Source: Thermoguttaceae bacterium
GTDB lineage: Bacteria > Planctomycetota > Planctomycetia > Pirellulales > Thermoguttaceae
Assembly: GCA_025060325.1 (NCBI GenBank)
Contig: JANXBW010000013.1
Coordinates: 1 to 64,000 of the forward strand
Length of the DNA: 64,000 nucleotides
Reading direction: 5' to 3'
Made by a program: the position numbers and the translations under genes. Shown piece by piece: positions 56,089 through 64,000 of the stretch (positions within the stretch are counted from its first letter, which is position 1; each line of letters begins with the position of its first letter). The notes under the pieces are model-generated. The model did no database searches. It had not been told where the DNA came from and saw only the letters and a list, made by a program, of their open reading frames with translations.

Positions 56089-57999
56089 ATGCACGGAAAG
56101 CTAACGTACCTAGCCGAGAAAGCCCTCCTGATCCTTGTCGACATCCTGTTAGTTTCTGCGATTATCTGGATCGTTTACGTGGCGCGGCTGCCGGAGCTTC
56201 CAGTCTGTGGGGAAGAACCTCGCCGAGCCGAGGTGGCGCGGGAGATGATTCAGACCGGTGATTACATCGTTCCTCGTCAACAAGGACAAATCTACACAAG
56301 TCGCCCCCCGCTTCAAAATTGGCTGATTGCTTTTATGGCCCATTTACGAGGCAGCTGGGACGCGTGGACTATTCGCCTACCGAGCGTTATTGCGACAGCC
56401 GGCCTTGCTGCCGCCACTTATTTTTACGCCCTTATTCAGCTGGGGCGGGCGGCGGGGGTTTCGGCCGCCATTGCCTTTGCGACCATGGGTCAGGTGATGC
56501 AAATCGGCGGACTAGGAGAAACTGACCCAATTTTTACCTTTTTGCTCGGCTCAAGCTTGTTGCTTTGGCACGGACTTGTCAACACAAATTATGCCCCGTT
56601 AGCCGGCAGCATTCTTGCGGGAACACTTGCCGGCCTGGCCGGGCTGGCAAAAGGCGCCCAGGGACCGGTATGGTTTCTCGCGGTGATCATCGCATGGACA
56701 ATTATCGACTGGTGGGGCAAACGACCTGTGGGACGGCAACTGTCGGGGATAGTCTTAAGCGCACTTCTGTGCGGCCTGACCATCGCCGCGTGGACAATCC
56801 CTTATGCCCGAGCTACCAGCCCCGAGCATGCCTGGCAAATCTGGTTCGGACAGATTGAATCGCGGATGGATCTGGGAGGCTCCTACCGGCATCTTTTTCT
56901 GCGGCCAATCGAAACGCTTGTTTGCTGGTTACCGTGGACGCCGCTTCTCCTCGCTTACACGCGGGGGGAATTTTGGCGCCGATTGGATCCAGCCCAGCGA
57001 AGGATCGCTCTGGCATGGATTGTCGCGTTGGCAGTGACCTTCCCGATGGTGTGGTTCGTTCCGGAGGCGCGGAATCGCTACTTTCTTCCCCTGTATCCAG
57101 CCGGGGGGGTGCTTCTGGGGCTTTTGGTGCAAAACATTGTCCGGGAGGAGCTCCCGTGGCTTCGGAGACTATGGGGACGGTTTGTCGAGGCGATCGGACT
57201 TGTGGCCGTAGTGGTGTCTTTCGGAGGGTTGGGCCTCCTCCTCGTTGAGCAGTGGGTCCCGTTTTCGGTGGGTTGGGACGTGCGGACCGTCCTCGGGTTT
57301 GTCGCGGCGGTTGCCGGTTTTTGGATGCTCATCGAAATTCTGGAGCATTACCCCGACAGCGAGTCGGGCAGTCCCGCCACGAATCGGGCGGAAGCCAAGC
57401 TAGTCATCACGACCGGCGCGGTCGGCCTCATTGTGGGGCTCACATATACGAACTTTATCCACGGAAGCCGAGTTGCGGCTGCCCAAGATCCTTCCGGGCA
57501 AATCGCGGCTATAAGGAACACCCTACCCGAGCCGGAGAAACTTGTGAGCTTCGGGCCGGTTTTCCACCGGTTTCGCTACTATTACGGCCTACCCATTCGG
57601 CTGCTTCGCCTGCCCCGGTCACACGATGAGATTCCACCGGAGGTGACACATTTTTGTCTGGAAGGGGTGCTTATGCGGAGGGCTGGAAGGGATATGCCGG
57701 CGGGCAAAGTGGCAGGTCATTCGGCAAAGCCGGGTAGTGTCGCAAGTATCCTCACCCATGCAGAGGCTGTCGGCGGCGGCTCCACCTCTAACGTGCTCGT
57801 CTTGGAAACGCCCGACGGTGGCAGACTGGAAGCTCCTGCCATCCCTTGCGAGTGGGAGCTTGTTGCGGTCGTCCCCTGTGGGCGAAACCGCAACGAAAGG
57901 GTTCAACCGGCCGTTATCGTGGGCAGGGTGATACGAGAAGCGCCTTTCGTCACTCGATCTCTCGCTAATGCCCCCACGGATACACCGATTCGGGAATGA
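56089..57999 (+). CDS. ArnT-like GT39 membrane glycosyltransferase
   Basis: A 636-residue polytopic protein with about 11 to 12 hydrophobic segments. After the first helix comes the acidic outer-loop motif (CGEEPRRAEVAREMIQTGDY), followed by YTSRPPLQNW, both hallmarks of the ArnT/PMT group that uses undecaprenyl-phosphate-linked sugars. A soluble C-terminal domain begins near residue 470. It would add a sugar to lipid A, a polysaccharide or a protein outside the inner membrane. The ATG at 56089 is preferred over a TTG seven codons upstream. It follows the orphan membrane protein gene and precedes the GNAT-like gene. Confidence 0.87.
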   Translation: MHGKLTYLAEKALLILVDILLVSAIIWIVYVARLPELPVCGEEPRRAEVAREMIQTGDYIVPRQQGQIYTSRPPLQNWLIAFMAHLRGSWDAWTIRLPSVIATAGLAAATYFYALIQLGRAAGVSAAIAFATMGQVMQIGGLGETDPIFTFLLGSSLLLWHGLVNTNYAPLAGSILAGTLAGLAGLAKGAQGPVWFLAVIIAWTIIDWWGKRPVGRQLSGIVLSALLCGLTIAAWTIPYARATSPEHAWQIWFGQIESRMDLGGSYRHLFLRPIETLVCWLPWTPLLLAYTRGEFWRRLDPAQRRIALAWIVALAVTFPMVWFVPEARNRYFLPLYPAGGVLLGLLVQNIVREELPWLRRLWGRFVEAIGLVAVVVSFGGLGLLLVEQWVPFSVGWDVRTVLGFVAAVAGFWMLIEILEHYPDSESGSPATNRAEAKLVITTGAVGLIVGLTYTNFIHGSRVAAAQDPSGQIAAIRNTLPEPEKLVSFGPVFHRFRYYYGLPIRLLRLPRSHDEIPPEVTHFCLEGVLMRRAGRDMPAGKVAGHSAKPGSVASILTHAEAVGGGSTSNVLVLETPDGGRLEAPAIPCEWELVAVVPCGRNRNERVQPAVIVGRVIREAPFVTRSLANAPTDTPIRE

Positions 58000-58158
58000 C
58001 GGGCAACTCGATGCTTGGACCGACCGAAAATTCTCAGCCGCCAATTTCCGCTTGAAGGATCGGTACGGGGTTAATCCGGTATACATGACTGCAATTTCGG
58101 TTCCCGCGCGGCAATAATGAAGACAAGCGGCCGGTGCTGAAAATCGTTTATTTTACGA

Positions 58159-58170
58159 TGATGATCATCA
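58159..58170. promoter_or_regulatory. Perfect 12-bp palindrome upstream of the GNAT-like gene
   Basis: TGATGATCATCA (58159-58170) is a perfect palindrome, directly after an ATCGT/ACGAT inverted repeat (58143-58147, 58155-58159). It lies about 60 bp before the GNAT-like gene and may be an operator. Confidence 0.35.
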
Positions 58171-58230
58171 AAGTAGTTTTCAGCAAGCGTGGCGGCGACC
58201 GGTTGTAGGGCTCAAACTGCACTATTTCGC

Positions 58231-59202
58231 ATGGTTCAATGTCGATCATTTCGCAACTCGGATCCTCCTCATTTGGCACATCTTTGGAACTGCTTTTGGG
58301 AGGCCTGCGGTAACCGCGTCCGTCTTACTCCCCTGCTAATCGAGCGATTTGTTCTAGCCAAGCTTTACTTCGACCCCCGGGGCCTCCTCGTGGCCATGGA
58401 CAACGATCGGGCGGTGGGCTTTGCCCACGCGGGTTTCGGCCCAAGGACGGAAGAAAAGGTACTTGACCCAACAGTGGGCGTGATCGCAGCCTTTGTGGTA
58501 CCTCCCGGGCCAATCCGAAGGGAAGTGATGCAGGTTCTTCTATCGGCTGCCGAAGAATATCTTCGTATTCACGGTGCCTCCGTGATTTTTTTCGGCGGCA
58601 GTAGCTTCCCGGAGCCCTTTTGGCTGGGGCTAGCTTACGGGCCGCGGCTCCCCGGGGTCGCTGACAACGACCTGGAACTACGCGAATTTCTGGCAGAAGT
58701 CGGTTACCAACCAGTCGAGTCGCGAGTGGTCCTCGAGCGATCCCTCCGCCAATTCACGGTGACCGTAACCCCGGAGCTTGTGCGGTGTCATCGTGAGCTG
58801 ACTGTCAACTTTACCGGCGAACCGCTTCTGTCCAATTGGTGGGAGCTTACCACGCTGGACCCCTTCGAGCTGCTATCATTCGAACTTGTTACGCGAATCG
58901 GCAACTGCCGAGTCGGCCGAATGCGCCTTTTCATCCGAGAAATGGCGGCTAACCCGGCCGGCTGTTATCCGATCGCACTCTGGGACATCGATCTCGTAGG
59001 CACGTGTCCCCTTTCAGAGGCCAAGTGGTTTTTCTTACAGCAAGCCACGCGAGAACTTGCCCGCGGAAATGCCGCAACCCTCGAAATCCAGGTTTCTTGG
59101 CCCATCGGCCAGCCTGAGCCGACCGACTTAGCGCACCTGCGAACCCTACTCGGCATGACGCCCCGCTTCCAGGGTACAGTCTTCCGCAAAGATCTTTTGT
59201 AA
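58231..59202 (+). CDS. GNAT-like acetyltransferase, two-domain
   Basis: A 323-residue protein. The first half has the layout of a GNAT acetyltransferase (LLVAMDNDRAVGFAHAGF, then VGVIAAFVVPPGP with the CoA-loop position, and a helix EEYLRIHGASVIFFGG). The second half repeats a similar but weaker fold (IGNCRVGRMRLFIREMA ... LWDIDLVGTCPLSEAKWF). Acetyl-CoA would be the donor; the acceptor is unknown. The ATG at 58231 is preferred over a GTG 14 codons upstream. Palindromes lie 60-90 bp before the start. The gene is convergent with comEC. Confidence 0.72.
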   Translation: MVQCRSFRNSDPPHLAHLWNCFWEACGNRVRLTPLLIERFVLAKLYFDPRGLLVAMDNDRAVGFAHAGFGPRTEEKVLDPTVGVIAAFVVPPGPIRREVMQVLLSAAEEYLRIHGASVIFFGGSSFPEPFWLGLAYGPRLPGVADNDLELREFLAEVGYQPVESRVVLERSLRQFTVTVTPELVRCHRELTVNFTGEPLLSNWWELTTLDPFELLSFELVTRIGNCRVGRMRLFIREMAANPAGCYPIALWDIDLVGTCPLSEAKWFFLQQATRELARGNAATLEIQVSWPIGQPEPTDLAHLRTLLGMTPRFQGTVFRKDLL

Positions 59203-59544
59203 TCCTGGCCACGAGCAGTCCGTCCTGGGGCAACGCTATCCACCACCGAACCTGCGGAAAAGGCTTGGCGGCCGTTGAATTGCGCGGATGCCCTTAATGC
59301 AAAAGGTGCCCTGACCCTTCCTGTTACCGCACACTCAAGGATTAAGGCGCAATAGTCCCGGGGCCCCCCACCCGTGGACAAGATCTTGCCCCGGGTCGCG
59401 CTGCGGCGGTTCCCCCCTAATCCTCAGCAAGTCTCGCTAACGCCAAATAGGACCGCAGGTCTCTGTCGGTTATAAAGCCCGGGGACGAAAGGAAAGCTAT
59501 TAACTTTCGGGCTTCTGCCCCTTGCCGGCCAAAAGCCATTTCGC
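59203..59544. other. Convergent intergenic region
   Basis: 342 bp between the GNAT-like gene and comEC. It holds a 7-bp inverted repeat CCCGGGG/CCCCGGG (59357-59363 with 59389-59395) that may serve as a bidirectional stop, but has no T tract. Confidence 0.4.
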
Positions 59545-62370
59545 CTATTCCGCGGCCGTCACGAGCCGGGTCACCCACCGGCCTCCAGCGAAGGACTCCA
59601 CGCGAAGTCTGTGCTCGGGGCTTCTTTCAACCGCCGTGTGCACGTTAGCGCGCTGCCCGCGGAGACAGTCCTCCGAGCAACTTCCGCAACTGGCCTCCCA
59701 GACAAGCCGGATGGCACCATGCAGCCGCGTGTGAAATACTTTGGCGCCTCGCCGAGCGTAAGCGATAAGCACGTCCGGGCGAAACCACCTCGCACTCCCG
59801 GAAATCACCACAACTGCCGGCGATGCCCATTCCACCAGACCCGCGGGGTTACTGGACTGACTGCCATGGTGCGGAGCCAGGAGGACTTGAACACGCTGTG
59901 GTTCCAGGGCAAGTAAACGACCTGTGCCGGGCGGCTCCAAATCTCCCGTCAACAAAATCCGCAACCCGTCGTATTCTACGGCGACCACCAAACTATTGGC
60001 ATTATCGTGTACTGAGCTGGAAGCTCGGGACGAAGAACCGCCCGAAGAGCCACTCGGCGCTAGGGCAACAAGGCGCAGTTTCCCGTCAGCACTTAGTAAA
60101 CTTTTCCCTCGCTCGAGCGGATAAACCGGAATTGCTGCCTGCCGCAGAAAGTTTCGCAAAGCGTCAACGCCCATTTCGGGCGGCGATGAGGCAAGCCCTT
60201 CGGCATCCGCCATGGTGTGCCCTACTGCCACAGCAGTTGCGGGAAGAAAGCCGGCCCAGCGGAAAGATCGGAAAAAGTCCCAAAAACCCACGCGCCCAAT
60301 CTTATAAGGACTTTGCCCATCGATCGGTCCTGGGTTCTTGAACTCGGGTATCGACTCAGCGCTATCTAAATGGCGGGCAAGATCAGGCGGCGCACAAACT
60401 TTGTCCACAGGAAAACGCTGGGCAATCTCCGGCACAAGATTGTAGTGATCGCGATCGCCGTGAGAAAGCACAATGGCACCAATTCGCCTGACGCCCAATG
60501 CCCAAAGGGCCCTACTTATCCGCGCCCCTGCTTCCACTGGGTGACGGACCGAACCGGCATCGTACAGAATCGCCGGCGTTCCCGGAGCTTGGATGACCAC
60601 CAGCAAACCATGTCCCACTGAAAGAAAGGTGCAGCGAAACTGTCGCTTGATCGCTAGAAACTGCGATCCAATAATCCCGAGCAGAATCCACAGCCCAAGA
60701 AGCCCCACTGCAAAGCGCGGCTGCCGCAAAAGGCGGACCGAGGCTATCCCTCCGAGGATGGCATAGTAACCCAAGATCCACCACTCGGGCGACCCGGGGA
60801 CCCAAAAAAATGCCCCAGGAATTTCTCGTGCGATTTGGACGATTAATTGACATGCCTGGGCAGCGAGTTGACAAATTCCGGCCAACAGCCAAGCAGCAGG
60901 CGGAAAAATGGCATCCACCAAGAGAATACCTAGTCCCGCCACCATGGTGATCAAAATCACCGGCCACATAAGCACCGTAGCAAACGGGGCAATGATTGAA
61001 AGGATATGAAACTTCCAGGCGAGGTATGGGCCTGTTATCAAACTAATCCACACGCTGGCCAGGAAGACTTCAGTGAGGACTTTGCGAATTCGATAAGTGT
61101 AGACGGCGATGCGTCCCGGCCGAACGGTCAGCCACTCCGACGCGGACATCTGCCGCGGGGCAAGGGGGCCGCGATTAAACCAAAGCAGTGCCGCAGCGCC
61201 CAGGAAGCTTAAATGTGCCCCAGGGTTAAAAAGGTCAGCGGGGCGAAAAGCAAGAACTGTCAAACCTGCAGCACCCAGGAGGTTAAAGTCCCAAGGCACT
61301 CGGCCATAGAGGGCTGCCACACATCCAAAAAGAACCAAAGTGCCCGCTCGGAGTACGGACGGCCCCGCGTCGGCAAGAAACATGTAGGCCACCACCGCAG
61401 CAGCGGCGGAGGTGACAATCATTCGCCATCGCCGGAAGAAAAGTGCCGCTCCGGCCACTGCCGCACCCGCCATTAAACCAACATGTAGCCCGGAGATAGC
61501 CAAGAAGTGGAGAAGCCCCGTCTCCACCATGGGACTTGAAAGTTGCCAATCAATCCCCTCACGAATCCCTAAGATCAATGCCGCCACCACTGCACGGGAG
61601 CGACCGTCCAAATATCTTTCTAATACCCGGTTGTGATATCCCCGCGCGCGGGCAATAAGAAGGGGCAGGCTCAATTTGTCAACATGCCCCACTTTCTGCA
61701 CACATTCCGGCAAGGGTACCCGCAGGACGCAAAGCTGGCGCTCAGCCCGCCACTGGGCAGAAACGTCGCTTTCGCCGGGATTTTGGGGCGGATAGCCCCG
61801 GAAAAGAAGACCATAAGCTTCAACCACATCCCCTGCCCGCAGTCCGCGTAATTCGCCGTTGACCACAAGGAGGAGCCGTCCCGACACACTTCGCCACGAT
61901 GCCCCGTCGCGAAGGGCCCTGGCTTGCAACCCCACCACCGTGCTGGGCGTATCGCCGCTATAACCGGTGGGCATGGCCGGAAGGGCCGGACGAACCCGCG
62001 GTTCCTCGATCACCACCGCCTTGAGGCAAGCCTGGGGCGAATTGGGCGAGGCGAAAAACCCTATATCGTCGGAGGGAAAGTATCGCCAAAGGCAGTGGTG
62101 ATGAATGGCAAAAACCCCGGCTGTGGCGGCGAGAAGATATGTCCCTGCCCCGCCCTCAAGCCGGCATAGCCACAAACCGAGCCACCCTAACCAGAAACCA
62201 GCAGTCAGCAAAACCCAAAAAAGGAGCGGAAAGTACACAGTACGATCTAAAAGGATCCCTGCCGCAGCAGCCACCAACAAAACAACAAGTGGCGGCGGGC
62301 CACCACCGAAAGTTTTACTCCCACCCAGCTCAGCGTGAATTGTCGCCCGATTTGCCGCTTGAGCCGTCAT
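59545..62370 (-). CDS. comEC: ComEC/Rec2 DNA uptake channel protein
   Basis: A 941-residue full-length ComEC, the inner-membrane channel that carries single-stranded DNA into the cell during natural transformation. The N-terminus has two to three helices and an OB-like domain (residues about 100-220), then the competence domain with the signature LLHFLAISGLHVGLMAG and more helices, and a C-terminal metallo-beta-lactamase-type domain (LSHGDRDHYN, LLAPHHGSQSSN, ILLTGDL). The metal ligands of the SHxDxDH motif are present. The ATG at 62370 is used. All three domains are intact, so the gene looks functional. No other competence gene is in this window. Confidence 0.93.
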   Translation of the reverse strand: MTAQAANRATIHAELGGSKTFGGGPPPLVVLLVAAAAGILLDRTVYFPLLFWVLLTAGFWLGWLGLWLCRLEGGAGTYLLAATAGVFAIHHHCLWRYFPSDDIGFFASPNSPQACLKAVVIEEPRVRPALPAMPTGYSGDTPSTVVGLQARALRDGASWRSVSGRLLLVVNGELRGLRAGDVVEAYGLLFRGYPPQNPGESDVSAQWRAERQLCVLRVPLPECVQKVGHVDKLSLPLLIARARGYHNRVLERYLDGRSRAVVAALILGIREGIDWQLSSPMVETGLLHFLAISGLHVGLMAGAAVAGAALFFRRWRMIVTSAAAAVVAYMFLADAGPSVLRAGTLVLFGCVAALYGRVPWDFNLLGAAGLTVLAFRPADLFNPGAHLSFLGAAALLWFNRGPLAPRQMSASEWLTVRPGRIAVYTYRIRKVLTEVFLASVWISLITGPYLAWKFHILSIIAPFATVLMWPVILITMVAGLGILLVDAIFPPAAWLLAGICQLAAQACQLIVQIAREIPGAFFWVPGSPEWWILGYYAILGGIASVRLLRQPRFAVGLLGLWILLGIIGSQFLAIKRQFRCTFLSVGHGLLVVIQAPGTPAILYDAGSVRHPVEAGARISRALWALGVRRIGAIVLSHGDRDHYNLVPEIAQRFPVDKVCAPPDLARHLDSAESIPEFKNPGPIDGQSPYKIGRVGFWDFFRSFRWAGFLPATAVAVGHTMADAEGLASSPPEMGVDALRNFLRQAAIPVYPLERGKSLLSADGKLRLVALAPSGSSGGSSSRASSSVHDNANSLVVAVEYDGLRILLTGDLEPPGTGRLLALEPQRVQVLLAPHHGSQSSNPAGLVEWASPAVVVISGSARWFRPDVLIAYARRGAKVFHTRLHGAIRLVWEASCGSCSEDCLRGQRANVHTAVERSPEHRLRVESFAGGRWVTRLVTAAE

Positions 62371-64000
62371 TCAAAAGTACTTGCTCCATTCCACCGGAAA
62401 CCCATCCCATTCCGCCAACCGTTGAGGATGCAAGTGACCCCTCAAGTAGATGCCGCTACGCCATATGCGGACCGAGGCTTTTCCTTTGGAATTGCGGATC
62501 TCGAAAATAGGGGACTCTGAGCTAAAGATTTGGGGATCTCTTTCTGCGAGCTGCCTCGGGGAAATTAGTTCCTGTTATGACGGGCAGGCGCTTGAGGTTC
62601 AACAAAGTTTCAACCGGACAGCGTAGGTTTTCGCTTAAGGTTTGAGTGGACGACCGGATGATCAAAGCCCACCGTTGACTGAACGGGATTCGAATAGCTC
62701 CCCAATCCCCGAGGTTTGGGGCCCGCTTCGCGGGCGAGTCGCCACACCTGTCGCAATGGATTTGGAGGGTGAGCGTGCCGCGTTCCTGATAAAAGTTCGA
62801 GGGCCTAGACTAGCTTTTTTGGCCTGCACCGGCCGCTGGGGTCGCTGCCAGTAAAGCAATGGCCCCGGCAATCCCCACACTCCAACCCCATGCTATCCGG
62901 AGTGTCGATTGCCAACCTGTCCCCCTCGTCGCGGTGGTCCTTCACCAGGAAAGTCTTAACGCGGCTACAACGGTCGAGCAGCAAGCCCACCCCTATGTTC
63001 ATTCGCGCGGAATTCGGGCAAAAATCCTCCAGGAAAAAACAGGAAAAATTTTCGGACCCATTTGTTCAATAACCGGTCCCCAGTCCGTAATTAGAACTGG
63101 GCAAATTATGCGCATCGGCCCCGCTAATGACCGTAGGCCTCAAGTTACCACCCTTGAGGGGGCGATGGAAAACGGAGAGGTATCCCTTGACAGCGTCGCC
63201 GGGACGCCAAAAAGCGTGCTAGAGAGGCCGATGACCTGACAAAGCAAGTGAGCCCAAAGGCCCATCCGAGGCAAGCGGGCCGCCCGACCCAGCGAGATCT
63301 AGGGGGAATCGATAGGGTAGTCCGAGGCGTTAGCCCAGGGGTCTTGTAAAAGCTCTTCGAAATGGGAACAAACTCGGTTCGTGATGTGTCTAAGAAAATT
63401 GGTTGGGACCGTCAGAGCGTTTGGCTACGACCAACGGGATAGTTAAGAGCATCTAAATGGGTGGGTTTTCGCCAATCGCCCGCTACCGAGTATTTTCTAA
63501 AAGTTCCCGGTCGCCCCTTAAAATTCAGCGTCCGTAGGGCGGCACCCTGGGTAAACAGTTTCCGATGGCGGTAGGACGCCGCGATACAAAATCAGAAGTG
63601 GCGTCTAATTAACTTGCGGTCGGGGCTTAAGGCGCACTCAAAACCGGCATCTGCAACCTGCAAGATCTTTAAACTCTACCCAGCCCCTAAGCCCGCTACT
63701 CATGAGTTTTGGCAGGCGAGGTAAGAGGGCAGTAGGCCGGTCAATATTAATCGACCCTGTCCTATCACATCATTAGTCCTTCCTCAGGAAGGAAGCAGTT
63801 ACCCATCGGTTATCGATATCCCTATCTCCGGTATCTGGCTCCTACGTCGGATGCCTAGATCTACGTTGTCAACGCCGGAAAGACCGGCACCCCTGCGGAT
63901 CACTCGCGGCCGGAGGGCCTTGTGTATTGATTCGCTAAAGGCCCTCGCAAAAAATCACGTTCTGAGTGCTTGCATCTTTCCAAACCAAGCCCGGAGAGTT
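62371..64000. other. Gene-poor end of the window
   Basis: 1630 bp without a gene I can support. Two adjacent hairpins lie at 62707-62721 (CCCC/GGGG) and 62721-62735 (GCCCGC/GCGGGC). A CCTTCC/GGAAGG hairpin lies at 63780-63794. No rRNA, tRNA or transposase is recognised. Confidence 0.5.

Noticed and set aside
62859-63239. 126-codon plus-strand frame in the last gap
   Set aside because: No ribosome binding site and no recognisable domain; I could not separate it from chance.
63769-63800. GGAAGGAAGCAG resembling SRP RNA domain IV
   Set aside because: The partner strand CAGGTCC is missing; the local fold is a plain 6-bp hairpin.

Overview
The gene content points to a planctomycete, most like a Pirellulales-type (possibly thermophilic) species; this is inferred from families, not from a marker gene. 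The markers are an HzsA-related cytochrome, two secreted sulfatases, a DUF1080 protein, a Tat-exported Gfo/Idh/MocA oxidoreductase, a ThuA protein, a secreted LRR protein, a HEAT-repeat protein, an ECF sigma/anti-sigma pair and a Cys-rich lipoprotein. I found no rRNA, tRNA, CRISPR array, insertion sequence or phage gene. Coding density is modest, with several gene-free gaps of 0.5-1.6 kb.

Layout. 1-9.3 kb: HzsA-related diheme protein, 2H phosphoesterase, cytoplasmic aldo/keto reductase, divergent Tat-exported aldo/keto reductase, LRR protein, beta-ketoacyl synthase. 9.8-17.5 kb: secreted FAD oxidoreductase, radical SAM/SPASM protein, membrane anti-sigma-like protein and ECF sigma factor. 17.9-23.8 kb, minus strand: propeller-like secreted protein, HEAT protein and Gfo/Idh/MocA enzyme. 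24.7-31.2 kb, plus strand: a tight run of a Pro-rich single-pass membrane protein, a BY-kinase-like P-loop protein with a degenerate Walker A, an ExeA/XrtA-type AAA ATPase and a GT39-like membrane protein, probably a cell-surface or export module. 31.3-35.0 kb: sirtuin, methyltransferase and divergent aminotransferase. 35.2-38.8 kb: a Tat/Fe-S electron-transfer operon (small six-Cys protein, four-cluster ferredoxin, NapH-like membrane protein) and GAPDH.

39.9-45.4 kb: ThuA protein, DUF1080 protein, Cys-rich lipoprotein and a sulfatase with a HEAT-like tail. 45.4-54.5 kb: B12-dependent ribonucleotide reductase with a recognisable promoter and a pair of NrdR-box-like palindromes, a second sulfatase, an EfpL-type EF-P paralogue, a D-mannonate oxidoreductase-like SDR, and an orphan gene behind a sigma-54-like promoter. 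55-62.4 kb: orphan membrane protein, ArnT-like glycosyltransferase, GNAT-like protein and ComEC. The last 1.6 kb has no gene I can support.

Most loci are single genes or pairs. The clearest multi-gene units are the 24.7-31.2 kb surface module and the 35.2-37.6 kb Fe-S operon. The strongest regulatory finding is the NrdR-type control region of nrdJ.
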